DNA of 64,000 nt from Diadophis punctatus similis (taxonomy: Eukaryota; Chordata; Lepidosauria; Squamata; Dipsadidae), in contig JALIGW010000147.1 in the NCBI GenBank assembly GCA_023053685.1, positions 62,001-126,000 on the forward strand, read 5' to 3'. Positions 1-12,505 of this stretch are shown here, piece after piece. Position 1 is the stretch's first letter, and the number at the start of each line of letters is the position of its first letter. The notes under the pieces are model-generated. The model ran no database searches and had not been told where the DNA came from. It saw nothing but the letters and a program-made list of their open reading frames with translations. The position numbers and the translations under genes were made by a program.

Positions 1-1895
1 CTCGCTTGATTTTTGATTCCGACCTTTCCCTGAAGAGCTAGCCCAAGGTCTAACACAGCATTCGCCTTAGGATTCAATTCAGTCCAAAAACATCACTTTT
101 GACAAACACCTCAGAAATGAAAATGAAACACATATTCCTGTTCCCCACAGGCTGGAAAGCTGAATTCTCTCTTGATTTTTGATTCCGACCTTTCCCTGAA
201 GAGCTAGCCCAATGTCTAACACGGAATTCGCCTTAGTTCTCAATTCAGCCAAAAAACATCACTTTTGACAAACACATCAGAAATGAAAAAGAAACACATA
301 TTCCTGTTCCCCACATGCTGGAAAGCCGAATTCTCGCTTGAATTTTGATTCCGAGCCTACTGTGAAGAGCTAGCCCAAAGTCTAACACAGCATTCGCCTT
401 AGGACTCAATACATCCAAAAAACATGACTTTTGACAAACACCTCAGAAATGAAAATGAAACACATATTCCTGTTCCCCACAGGCTGGAAAGCCGAATTCT
501 CGCTTGATTTTTGATTCCGACCTTTCCCTGAAGAGCTAGCCCAAGGTCTAACACAGCATTCGCCTTAGGACTCAATACAGCCAAAAAACATGACTTTTGA
601 CAAACACCTCAGAAATGAAAATGAAACACATATTCCTGTTCCCCACAGGCTGGAAAGCCGAATTCTCGCTTGATTTTCGATTCCAAGCCTACCCTGAAGA
701 GCTAGCCCAAAGTCTAACACAGCATTCGCCTTAGGATTCAATACAGCCAAAAAACATGACTTTTGACAAACACCTCAGAAATGAAAATGAAACACATATT
801 CCTGTTCCCCACAGTCTGGAAAGCCAAATTCTCGCTTGATTTTCGATTCCGAGCCTACCCTGAAGAGCTAGCCGAAAGTCTAACACAGCATTCGCCTTAG
901 GATTCAATTCAGTCCAAAAACATCACTTTTGACAAACACCTCAGAAATGAAAAAGAAACACATATTCCTGTTCCCCACGTGCTGGAAAGCCGAATTCTCG
1001 CTTGAATTTTGATTCCGAGCCTACCCTGAAGAGCTAGCCCAAAGTCTAACACAGCATTCGCCTTAGTTCTCAATTCAGCCCAAAAACATCACTTTTGACA
1101 AACACCTCAGAAATGAAAAAGAAACACATATTCCTGTTCCCCACATGCTGGAAAGCCGAATTCTCGCTTGATTTTTGATTCCGACCTTTCCCTGAAGAGC
1201 TAGCCCAAAGTCTAACACAGCATTCGCCTTAGGATTCAATTCAGCCCAAAAACATCACTTTTGACAAACACCTCAGAAATGAAAAAGAAAGACATATTCC
1301 TGTTCCCCACGTGCTGGAAAGCCAAATTCTCGCTTGATTTTCGATTCCGAGCCTACCCTGAAGAGCTAGCCGAAAGTCTAACACAGCATTCGCCTTAGGA
1401 TTCAATTCAGTCCAAAAACATCACTTTTGACAAACACCTCAGAAATGAAAAAGAAACACATATTCCTGTTCCCCACATGCTGGAAAGCCGAATTCTCGCT
1501 TGAATTTTGATTCCGAGCCTACCCTGAAGAGCTAGCCCAAAGTCTAACACAGCATTCACCTTAGGACTCAATACAGCCAAAAAACATGACTTTTGACAAA
1601 CACCTCAGAAATGAAAAAGAAACACATATTCCTGTTCCCCACGGGCTGGAAAGCCGAATTCTCGCTTGAATTTTGATTCCGAGCCTACCCTGAAGAGCTA
1701 GCCCAAGGTCTAACACAGCATTCGCCTTATTTCTCAATTCAGCCCAAAAACATCACTTTTGACAAACACCTCAGAAATGAAAAAGAAAGAAATATTCCTG
1801 TTCCCCACGTGCTGGAAAGCCAAATTCTCGCTTGATTTTCGATTCCGAGCCTACCCTAAAGAGCTAGCCCAATGTCTAACACAGCATTCGCCTTA
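1..1895 (+). repeat. Left mosaic block, relative of the 4,478-bp super-repeat
   Basis: This stretch is mixed monomers. From 568 it follows the order seen later inside the 4.48-kb super-repeat: a 'ttccaagcc' monomer (568), the rare 'cagtctgg' monomer (734-899), an agtcc/acgtg monomer (900), a gttctc/acatg monomer (1,066) and a 'gaaagac'/gccgaaag monomer (1,232). The next monomer (1,398) starts as agtcc/acatg but ends gaattttg with 'cattcacctta'. The equivalent later block (19,968-20,631) has four monomers between those features, so three were probably lost by crossover inside 1,398. Position 413 carries a private 'acatcc' for 'acagcc'. No gene is present. Confidence 0.85.
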
Positions 1896-4049
1896 GGATT
1901 CAATTGTCCAAAAACATCACTTTTGACAAACACCTCAGAAATGAAAAAGAAACACATATTCCTGTTCCCCACATGCTGGAAAGCCGAATTCTCGCTTGAT
2001 TTTCGATTCCGAGCCTACCCTGAAGAGCTAGCCCAAAGTCTAACACAGCATTCGCCTTAGGATTCAATTCAGCCCAAAAACATCACTTTTGACAAACACC
2101 TCAGAAATGAAAAAGAAACACATATTCCTGTTCCCCACAGGCTGGAAAGCCGAATTCTCGCTTGATTTTCGATTCCGAGCCTACCCTGAAGAGCTAGCCC
2201 AAAGTCTAACACAGCATTCGCCTTAGGATTCAATTCAGCCCAAAAACATCACTTTTGACAAACACCTCAGAAATGAAAATGAAACACATATTCCTGTTCC
2301 CCACAGGCTGGAAAGCTGAATTCTCTCTTGATTTTTGATTCCGACCTTTCCCTGAAGAGCTAGCCCAATGTCTAACATGGAATTCGCCTTAGTTCTCAAT
2401 TCAGCCAAAAAACATCACTTTTGACAAACACATCAGAAATGAAAAAGAAACACATATTCCTGTTCCCCACAGGCTGGAAAGCCGAATTCTCGCTTGAATT
2501 TTGATTCCGAGCCTACCCTGAAGAGCTAGCCCAAGGTCTAACACAGCATTCGCCTTATTTCTCAATTCAGCCCAAAAACATGACTTTTGACAAACACCTC
2601 AGAAATGAAAAAGAAACACATATTCCTGTTCCCCACGGGCTGGAAAGCCGAATTCTCGCTTGATTTTTGATTCCGACCTTTCCCTGAAGAGCTAGCCCAA
2701 AGTCTAACACAGCATTCGCCTTAGGATTCAATTCAGCCCAAAAACATCACTTTTGACAAACACCTCAGAAATGAAAAAGAAAGAAATATTCCTGTTCCCC
2801 ACGTGCTGGAAAGCCAAATTCTCGCTTGATTTTCGATTCCGAGCCTACCCTAAAGAGCTAGCCCAATGTCTAACACAGCATTCGCCTTAGGATTCAATTG
2901 TCCAAAAACATCACTTTTGACAAACACCTCAGAAATGAAAAAGAAACACATATTCCTGTTCCCCACATGCTGGAAAGCCGAATTCTCGCTTGATTTTCGA
3001 TTCCGAGCCTACCCTGAAGAGCTAGCCCAAAGTCTAACACAGCATTCGCCTTAGGATTCAATTCAGCCCAAAAACATCACTTTTGACAAACACCTCAGAA
3101 ATGAAAAAGAAACACATATTCCTGTTCCCCACAGGCTGGAAAGCCGAATTCTCGCTTGATTTTCGATTCCGAGCCTACCCTGAAGAGCTAGCCCAAAGTC
3201 TAACACAGCATTCGCCTTAGGATTCAATTCAGCCCAAAAACATCACTTTTGACAAACACCTCAGAAATGAAAATGAAACACATATTCCTGTTCCCCACAG
3301 GCTGGAAAGCTGAATTCTCTCTTGATTTTTGATTCCGACCTTTCCCTGAAGAGCTAGCCCAATGTCTAACATGGAATTCGCCTTAGTTCTCAATTCAGCC
3401 AAAAAACATCACTTTTGACAAACACATCAGAAATGAAAAAGAAACACATATTCCTGTTCCCCACAGGCTGGAAAGCCGAATTCTCGCTTGAATTTTGATT
3501 CCGAGCCTACCCTGAAGAGCTAGCCCAAGGTCTAACACAGCATTCGCCTTATTTCTCAATTCAGCCCAAAAACATGACTTTTGACAAACACCTCAGAAAT
3601 GAAAAAGAAACACATATTCCTGTTCCCCACGGGCTGGAAAGCCGAATTCTCGCTTGATTTTTGATTCCGACCTTTCCCTGAAGAGCTAGCCCAAGGTCTA
3701 ACACAGCATTCGCCTTAGGATTCAATTCAGCCCAAAAACATCACTTTTGACAAACACCTCAGAAATGAAAAAGAAAGACATATTCCTGTTCCCCACGGGC
3801 TGGAAAGCCGAATTCTCGCTTGATTTTTGATTCCGACCTTTCCCTGAAGAGCTAGCCCAAGGTCTAACACAGCATTCGCCTTAGGATTCAATTCAGCCCA
3901 AAAACATCACTTTTGACAAACACCTCAGAAATGAAAAAGAAAGAAATATTCCTGTTCCCCACGTGCTGGAAAGCCAAATTCTCGCTTGATTTTCGATTCC
4001 GAGCCTACCCTAAAGAGCTAGCCCAATGTCTAACACAGCATTCGCCTTA
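1896..4049 (+). repeat. 994-bp six-monomer HOR, two tandem copies, second enlarged
   Basis: Unit 1 is 1,896-2,889 (994 bp: five monomers of 166 and one of 164). Unit 2 is 2,890-4,049 (1,160 bp). Both run attgtcc/acatg, agccc/acagg, agccc/gaaaatg with 'gctgaattctctc', gttctc/acatcag, tttctc/catgac/acggg, and end with the 'gaaagaaat'/'cctaaagag' monomer. Unit 2 has one extra monomer at about 3,717-3,882 ('gaaagac', acggg, aaggtc). The two share uncommon states such as 'aacatggaattc' and acagg in the gttctc monomer, so they arose by recent tandem duplication. The enlarged arrangement recurs near 11.2-12.0 and 15.3-16.2 kb. Confidence 0.88.
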
Positions 4050-7000
4050 GGATTCAATTGTCCAAAAACATCACTTTTGACAAACACCTCAGAAATGAAA
4101 AAGAAACACATATTCCTGTTCCCCACATGCTGGAAAGCCGAATTCTCGCTTGATTTTCGATTCCGAGCCTACCCTGAAGAGCTAGCCCAAAGTCTAACAC
4201 AGCATTCGCCTTAGGATTCAATTCAGCCCAAAAACATCACTTTTGACAAACACCTCAGAAATGAAAAAGAAACACATATTCCTGTTCCCCACGGGCTGGA
4301 AAGCCGAATTCTCGCTTGAATTTTGATTCCGAGCCTACCCTGAAGAGCTAGCCCAAAGTCTAACACAGCATTCGCCTTAGGACTCAATACAGCCAAAAAA
4401 CATGACTTTTGACAAACACCTCAGAAATGTAAATGAAACACATATTCCTGTTCCCCACAGGCTGGAAAGCCGAATTCTCGCTTGATTTTTGATTCCGACC
4501 TTTCCCTGAAGAGCTAGCCCAAGGTCTAACACAGCATTCGCCTTATTTCTCAATTCAGCCCAAAAACATCACTTTTGACAAACACCTCAGAAATGAAAAA
4601 GAAACACATATTCCTGTTCCCCACAGGCTGGAAAGCCGAATTCTCGCTTGATTTTCGATTCCGAGCCTACCCTGAAGAGCTAGCCCAAAGTCTAACACAG
4701 CATTCGCCTTAGGATTCAATTCAGCCAAAAAACATCACTTTTGACAAACACATCAGAAATGAAAAAGAAACACATATTCCTGTTCCCCACATGCTGGAAA
4801 GCCGAATTCTCGCTTGAATTTTGATTCCGAGCCTACCCTGAAGAGCTAGCCCAAGGTCTAACATAGCATTCGCCTTATTTCTCAATTCAGCCCAAAAACA
4901 TGACTTTTGACAAACACCTCAGAAATGAAAAAGAAACACATATTCCTGTTCCCCACGGGCTAGAAAGCCGAATTCTCGCTTGATTTTTGATTCCGACCTT
5001 TCCCTGAAGAGCTAGCCCAAGGTCTAACACAGCATTCGCCTTAGGATTCAATTCAGCCCAAAAACATCACTTTTGACAAACACCTCAGAAATGAAAAAGA
5101 AAGACATATTCCTGTTCCCCACGTGCTGGAAAGCCAAATTCTCGCTTGATTTTCGATTCCGAGCCTACCCTGAAGAGCTAGCCGAAAGTCTAACACAGCA
5201 TTCGCCTTAGGACTCAATACAGCCAAAAAACATGACTTTGACAAACACCTCAGAAATGAAAAAGAAACACATATTCCTGTTCCCCACATGCTGGAAAGCC
5301 GAATTCTCGCTTGATTTTCGATTCCGAACCTACCATGAAGAGTTAGCCCAAAGTCTAACACAGCATTCGCCTTAGGATTCAATTGTCCAAAAACATCACT
5401 TTTGACAAACACCTCAGAAATGAAAAAGAAACACATATTCCTGTTCCCCACATGCTGGAAAGCCAAATTCTCGCTTGATTTTCGATTCCGAGCCTACCCT
5501 GAAGAGCTAGCCCAAAGTCTAACACAGCATTCGCCTTAGGATTCAATTCAGCCCAAAAACATCACTTTTGACAAACACCTCAGAAATGAAAAAGAAACAC
5601 ATATTCCTGTTCCCCACGGGCTGGAAAGCCGAATTCTCGCTTGAATTTTGATTCCGAGCCTACCCTGAAGAGCTAGCCCAAAGTCTAACACAGCATTCGC
5701 CTTAGGACTCAATAAAGCCAAAAAACATGACTTTTGACAAACACCTCAGAAATGAAAATGAAACACATATTCCTGTTCCCCACAGGCTGGAAAGCCGAAT
5801 TCTCGCTTGATTTTTGATTCCGACCTTTCCCTGAAGAGCTAGCCCAAAGTCTAACACAGCATTCGCCTTAGGACTCAATACAGCCAAAAAACATGACTTT
5901 TGACAAACACCTCAGAAATGAAAATGAAACACATATTCCTGTTCCCCACAGGCTGGAAAGCCGAATTCTCGCTTGATTTTCGATTCCAAGCCTACCCTGA
6001 AGAGCTAGCCCAAAGTCTAACACAGCATTCGCCTTAGTTCTCAATTCAGCCCAAAAACATCACTTTTGACAAACACCCTCAGAAATGAAAAAGAAACACA
6101 TATTCCTGTTCCCCACATGCTGGAAAGCCAAATTCTCGCTTGATTTTTGATTCCGACCTTTCCCTGAAGAGCTAGCCCAAAGTCTAACACAGCATTCGCC
6201 TTAGGATTCAATTCAGCCCAAAAACATCACTTTTGACAAACACCTCAGAAATGAAAAAGAAAGACATATTCCTGTTCCCCCACGTGCTGGAAAGCCAAAT
6301 TCTCGCTTGATTTTCGATTCCGAGCCTACCCTGAAGAGCTAGCCGAAAGTCTAACACAGCATTCGCCTTAGGATTCAATTCAGTCCAAAAACATCACTTT
6401 TGACAAACACCTCAGAAATGAAAAAGAAACACATATTCCTGTTCCCCACATGCTGGAAAGCCGAATTCTCGCTTGATTTTCGATTCTGAGCCTACCCTGA
6501 AGAGCTAGCCCAAAGTCTAACACAGCATTCGCCTTAGGATTCAATTCAGCCCAAAAACATCACTTTTGACAAACACCTCAGAAATGAAAAAGAAACACAT
6601 ATTCCTGTTCCCCATGGGCTGGAAAGCCGAATTCTCGCTTGATTTTTGATTCCGACCTTTCCCTGAAGAGCTAGCCCAAGGTCTAACACAGCATTCGCCT
6701 TAGGATTCAATTCAGCCCAAAAACATCACTTTTGACAAACACCTCAGAAATGAAAAAGAAAGACATATTCCTGTTCCCCACATGCTGGAAAGCTGAATTC
6801 TCGCTTGATTTTCGATTCCGAGCCTACCCTGAAGAGCTAGCCCAAAGTCTAACACAGCATTCGCCTTAGGATTCAATTCAGCCCAAAAACATCACTTTTG
6901 ACAAACACCTCAGAAATGAAAAAGAAACACATATTCCTGTTCCCCATGGGCTGGAAAGCCGAATTCTCGCTTGAATTTTGATTCCGAGCCTACCCTGAAG

Positions 7001-10000
7001 AGCTAGCCCAAAGTCTAACACAGCATTCACCTTAGGACTCAATACAGCCAAAAAACATGACTTTTGACAAACACCTCAGAAATGAAAAAGAAACACATAT
7101 TCCTGTTCCCCACGGGCTGGAAAGCCGAATTCCTCGCTTGAATTTTGATTCCGAGCCTACCCTGAAGAGCTAGCCCAAGGTCTAACACAGCATTCGCCTT
7201 ATTTCTCAATTCAGCCCAAAAACATCACTTTTGACAAACACCTCAGAAATGAAAAAGAAAGAAATATTCCTGTTCCCCACGTGCTGGAAAGCCAAATTCT
7301 CGCTTGATTTTCGATTCCGAGCCTACCCTAAAGAGCTAGCCCAATGTCTAACACAGCATTCGCCTTAGGATTCAATTGTCCAAAAACATCACTTTTGACA
7401 AACACCTCAGAAATGAAAAAGAAACACATATTCCTGTTCCCCACATGCTGGAAAGCCGAATTCTCGCTTGATTTTCGATTCCGAGCCTACCCTGAAGAGC
7501 TAGCCCAAAGTCTAACACAGCATTCGCCTTAGGATTCAATTCAGCCCAAAACATCACTTTTGACAAACACCTCAGAAATGAAAAAGAAAAACATATTCCT
7601 GTTCCCCACAGGCTGGAAAGCCGAATTCTCGCTTGATTTTTGATTCCGACCTTTCCCTGAAGAGCTAGCCCAAGGTCTAACACAGCATTCGCCTTATTTC
7701 TCAATTCAGCCCAAAAACATCACTTTTGACAAACACCTCAGAAATGAAAAAGAAACACATATTCCTGTTCCCCACAGGCTGGAAAGCCGAATTCTCGCTT
7801 GATTTTCGATTCCGAGCCTACCCTGAAGAGCTAGCCCAAAGTCTAACACAGCATTCGCCTTAGGATTCAATTCAGTCCAAAAACATCACTTTTGACAAAC
7901 ACCTCAGAAATGAAAATGAAACACATATTCCTGTTCCCCACAGGCTGGAAAGCTGAATTCTCTCTTGATTTTTGGATTCCGACCTTTCCCTGAAGAGCTA
8001 GCCCAATGTCTAACACGGAATTCGCCTTAGTTCTCAATTCAGCCAAAAAAACATCACTTTTGACAAACACCTCAGAAATGAAAAAGAAACACATATTCCT
8101 GTTCCCCACATGCTGGAAAGCCGAATTCTCGCTTGAATTTTGATTCCGAGCCTACCCTGAAGAGCTAGCCCAAGGTCTAACACAGCATTCGCCTTAATTC
8201 TCAATTCAGCCCAAAAACATGACTTTTGACAAACACCTCAGAAATGAAAAAGAAACACATATTCCTGTTCCCCACGGGCTGGAAAGCCGAATTCTCGCTT
8301 GATTTTTGATTCCGACCTTTCCCTGAAGAGCTAGCCCAAGGTCTAACACAGCATTCGCCTTAGGATTCAATTCAGCCCAAAAACATCACTTTTGACAAAC
8401 ACCTCAGAAATGAAAAAGAAAGACATATTCCTGTTCCCCCATGTGCTGGAAAGCCAAATTCTCGCTTGATTTTCGATTCCGAGCCTACCCTGAAGAGCTA
8501 GCCGAAAGTCTAACACAGCATTCGCCTTAGGACTCAATACAGCCAAAAAACATGACTTTTGACAAACACCTCAGAAATGAAAAAGAAACACATATTCCTG
8601 TTCCCCACATGCTGGAAAGCCGAATTCTCGCTTGATTTTCGATTCCGAGCCTACCCTGAAGAGCTAGCCCAAAGTCTAACACAGCATTCGCCTTAGGATT
8701 CAATTGTCCAAAAAACATCACTTTTGACAAACACCTCAGAAATGAAAAAGAAACACATATTCCTGTTCCCCACATGCTGAAAGCCGAATTCTTGCTTGAT
8801 TTTCGATTCCGAGCCTACCCTGAAGAGCTAGCCCAAAGTCTAACACAGCATTCGCCTTAGGATTCAATTCAGCCCAAAAACATCACTTTTGACAAACACC
8901 TCAGAAATGAAAAAGAAACACATATTCCTGTTCCCCATGGGCTGGAAAGCCGAATTCTCGCTTGATTTTTGATTCCGACCTTTCCCTGAAGAGCTAGCCC
9001 AAGGTCTAACACAGCATTCGCCTTAGGATTCAATTCAGCCCAAAAACATCACTTTTGACAAACACCTCAGAAATGAAAAAGAAAGACATATTCCTGTTCC
9101 CCACATGCTGGAAAGCTGAATTCTCGCTTGATTTTCGATTCCGAGCCTACCATGAAGAGCTAGCCCAAAGTCTAACACAGCATTCGCCTTAGGATTCAAT
9201 TCAGCCCAAAAACATCACTTTTGACAAACACCTCAGAAATGAAAAAGAAACACATATTCCTGTTCTCCACGGGCTGGAAAGCCGAATTCTCGCTTGAATT
9301 TTGATTCCGAGCCTACCCTGAAGAGCTAGCCCAAAGTCTAACACAGCATTCACCTTAGGACTCAATACAGCCAAAAAACATGACTTTTGACAAACACCTC
9401 AGAAATGAAAAAGAAACACATATTCCTGTTCCCCACGGGCTGGAAAGCCGAATTCTCGCTTGAATTTTGATTCCGAGCCTACCCTGAAGAGCTAGCCCAA
9501 GGTCTAACACAGCATTCGCCTTATTTCTCAATTCAGCCCAAAAACATCACTTTTGACAAACACCTCAGAAATGAAAAAGAAAGAAATATTCCTGTTCCCC
9601 ACGTGCTGGAAAGCCAAATTCTTGCTTGATTTTCGATTCCGAGCCTACCCTAAAGAGCTAGCCCAATGTCTAACACAGCATTCGCCTTAGGATTCAATTG
9701 TCCAAAAACATCACTTTTGACAAACACCTCAGAAATGAAAAAGAAACACATATTCCTGTTCCCCACATGCTGGAAAGCCGAATTCTCGCTTGATTTTCGA
9801 TTCCGAGCCTACCCTGAAGAGCTAGCCCAAAGTCTAACACAGCATTCGCCTTTGGATTCAATTCAGCACAAAAACATCACTTTTGACAAACACCTCAGAA
9901 ATGAAAAAGAAACACATATTCCTGTTCCCCACGGGCTGGAAAGCCGAATTCTCGCTTGAATTTTGATTCCGAGCCTACCCTGAAGAGCTAGCCCAAAGTC

Positions 10001-12505
10001 TAACACAGCATTCGCCTTATTTCTCAATTCAGCCCAAAAACATCACTTTTGACAAACACCTCAGAAATGAAAAAGAAACACATATTCCTGTTCCCCACAG
10101 GCTGGAAAGCCGAATTCTCGCTTGATTTTCGATTCCGAGCCTACCCTGAAGAGCTAGCCCAAAGTCTAACACAGCATTCGCCTTAGGATTCAATTCAGTC
10201 CAAAAACATCACTTTTGACAAACACCTCAGAAATGAAAATGAAACACATATTCCTGTTCCCCACAGGCTGGAAAGCTGAATTCTCTCTTGATTTTTGATT
10301 CCGACCTTTCCCTGAAGAGCTAGCCCAATGTCTAACACGGAATTCGCCTTAGTTCTCAATTCAGCCAAAAAACATCACTTTTGACAAACACATCAGAAAT
10401 GAAAAAGAAACACATATTCCTGTTCCCCACATGCTGGAAAGCCGAATTCTCGCTTAAATTTTGATTCCGAGCCTACCCTGAAGAGCTAGCCCAAGGTCTA
10501 ACACAGCATTCGCCTTATTTCTCAATTCAGCCCAAAAACATGACTTTTGACAAACACCTCAGAAATGAAAAAGAAACACATATTCCTGTTCCCCATGGGC
10601 TGGAAAGCCGAATTCTCGCTTGATTTTTGATTCCGACCTTTCCCTGAAGAGCTAGCCCAAGGTCTAACACAGCATTCGCCTTAGGATTCAATTGTCCAAA
10701 AACATCACTTTTGACAAACACCTCAGAAATGAAAAAGAAACACATATTCCTGTTCCCCACATGCTGGAGAGCTGAATTCTCGCTTGAATTTTGATTCCGA
10801 GCCTACCCTGAAGAGCTAGCCCAAAGTCTAACACAGCATTCGCCTTAGGACTCAATACAGCCAAAAAACATGACTTTTGACAAACACCTCAGAAATGAAA
10901 ATGAAACACATATTCCTGTTCCCCACAGGCTGGAAAGCCGAATTCTCGCTTGATTTTTGATTCCGACCTTTCCCTGAAGAGCTAGCCCAAGGTCTAACAC
11001 AGCATTCGCCTTATTTCTCAATTCAGCCCAAAAACATCACTTTTGACAAACACCTCAGAAATGAAAAAGAAACACATATTCCTGTTCCCCACAGGCTGGA
11101 AAGCCGAATTCTCGCTTGATTTTCGATTCCGAGCCTACCCTGAAGAGCTAGCCCAAAGTCTAACACAGCATTCGCCTTAGGATTCAATTCAGCCCAAAAA
11201 CATCACTTTTGACAAACACCTCAGAAATGAAAATGAAACACATATTCCTGTTCCCCACAGGCTGGAAAGCTGAATTCTCTCTTGATTTTTGATTCCGACC
11301 TTTCCCTGAAGAGCTAGCCCAATGTCTAACATGGAATTCGCCTTAGTTCTCAATTCAGCCAAAAAACATCACTTTTGACAAACACATCAGAAATGAAAAA
11401 GAAACACATATTCCTGTTCCCCACATGCTGGAAAGCCGAATTCTTGCTTGAATTTTGATTCCGAGCCTACCCTGAAGAGCTAGCCCAAGGTCTAACACAG
11501 CATTCGCCTTATTTCTCAATTCAGCCCAAAAACATGACTTTTGACAAACACCTCAGAAATGAAAAAGAAACACATATTCCTGTTCCCCACGGGCTGGAAA
11601 GCCGAATTCTCGCTTGATTTTTGATTCCGACTTTTCCCTGAAGAGCTAGCCCAAGGTCTAACACAGCATTCGCCTTAGGATTCAATTCAGCCCAAAAACA
11701 TCACTTTTGACAAACACCTCAGAAATGAAAAAGAAAGACATATTCCTGTTCCCCACGGGCTGGAAAGCCGAATTCTCGCTTGATTTTTGATTCCGACCTT
11801 TCCCTGAAGAGCTAGCCCAAGGTCTAACACAGCATTCGCCTTAGGATTCAATTCAGCCCAAAAACATCACTTTTGACAAACACCTCAGAAATGAAAAAGA
11901 AAGAAATATTCCTGTTCCCCACGTGCTGGAAAGCCAAATTCTCGCTTGATTTTCGATTCCGAGCCTACCCTAAAGAGCTAGCCCAATGTCTAACACAGCA
12001 TTCGCCTTAGGATTCAATTGTCCAAAAACATCACTTTTGACAAACACCTCAGAAATGAAAAAGAAACACATATTCCTGTTCCCCACATGCTGGAAAGCTG
12101 AATTCTCGCTTGATTTTCGATTCCGAGCCTACCCTGAAGAGCTAGCCCAAAGTCTAACACAGCATTCGCCTTAGGATTCAATTCAGCCCAAAAACATCAC
12201 TTTTGACAAACACCTCAGAAATGAAAAAGAAACACATATTCCTGTTCCCCACGGGCTGGAAAGCCGAATTCTCGCTTGAATTTTGATTCCGAGCCTACCC
12301 TGAAGAGCTAGCCCAAAGTCTAACACAGCATTCGCCTTAGGACTCAATACAGCCAAAAAACATGACTTTTGACAAACACCTCAGAAATGAAAATGAAACA
12401 CATATTCCTGTTCCCCACAGGCTGGAAAGCTGAATTCTCTCTTGATTTTTGATTCCGACCTTTCCCTGAAGAGCTAGCCCAATGTCTAACACGGAATTCG
12501 CCTTA
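4050..12505 (+). repeat. Mosaic satellite block with reused sub-blocks and an indel-rich patch
   Basis: No single period dominates. Reused pieces include the short-monomer pairs at 7,368, 9,690 and 12,010; a block at about 6.2-7.5 kb ('gaaagac', atggg, gctgaattc, 'cattcacctta', 'gaaagaaat', attgtcc) that resembles 8.9-9.8 kb; the 'ggactcaataaagcc' marker at about 5,705, seen again only in the super-repeat; and the rare head 'attctcaattc' at 8,197 that recurs at 25,442. About 10.5-12.4 kb matches 14.6-16.5 kb at an offset of 4,146 bp. Private 1-bp indels cluster between about 5,237 and 8,780. Confidence 0.85.

Noticed and set aside
1872..2060. Recurrent 62-codon plus-strand frame beginning MSNTAFALGF at twelve places
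   Set aside because: It only marks the junction of the aatgtc monomer with the 164-bp attgtcc monomer, where an ATG and the 2-bp deletion happen to open a frame. It is useful as an index of that pair, not as a gene.
5053..5466. Minus-strand open frame of 137 codons, and dozens of 60-113-codon frames on both strands with near-identical products
   Set aside because: They are read-through of the repeat. The period of 166 is not a multiple of three, so each frame closes within about three monomers, and the longest ones depend on a private 1-bp indel or a lost stop. There is no ribosome-site or promoter context, no conserved domain, and coordinates recur at the repeat period.
9666..9959. Longer plus-strand frame of 97 codons
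   Set aside because: It results from one substitution ('cctttggattc' for 'ccttaggattc') removing a stop; 14,161 has a similar case. There is no sign of selection for coding.
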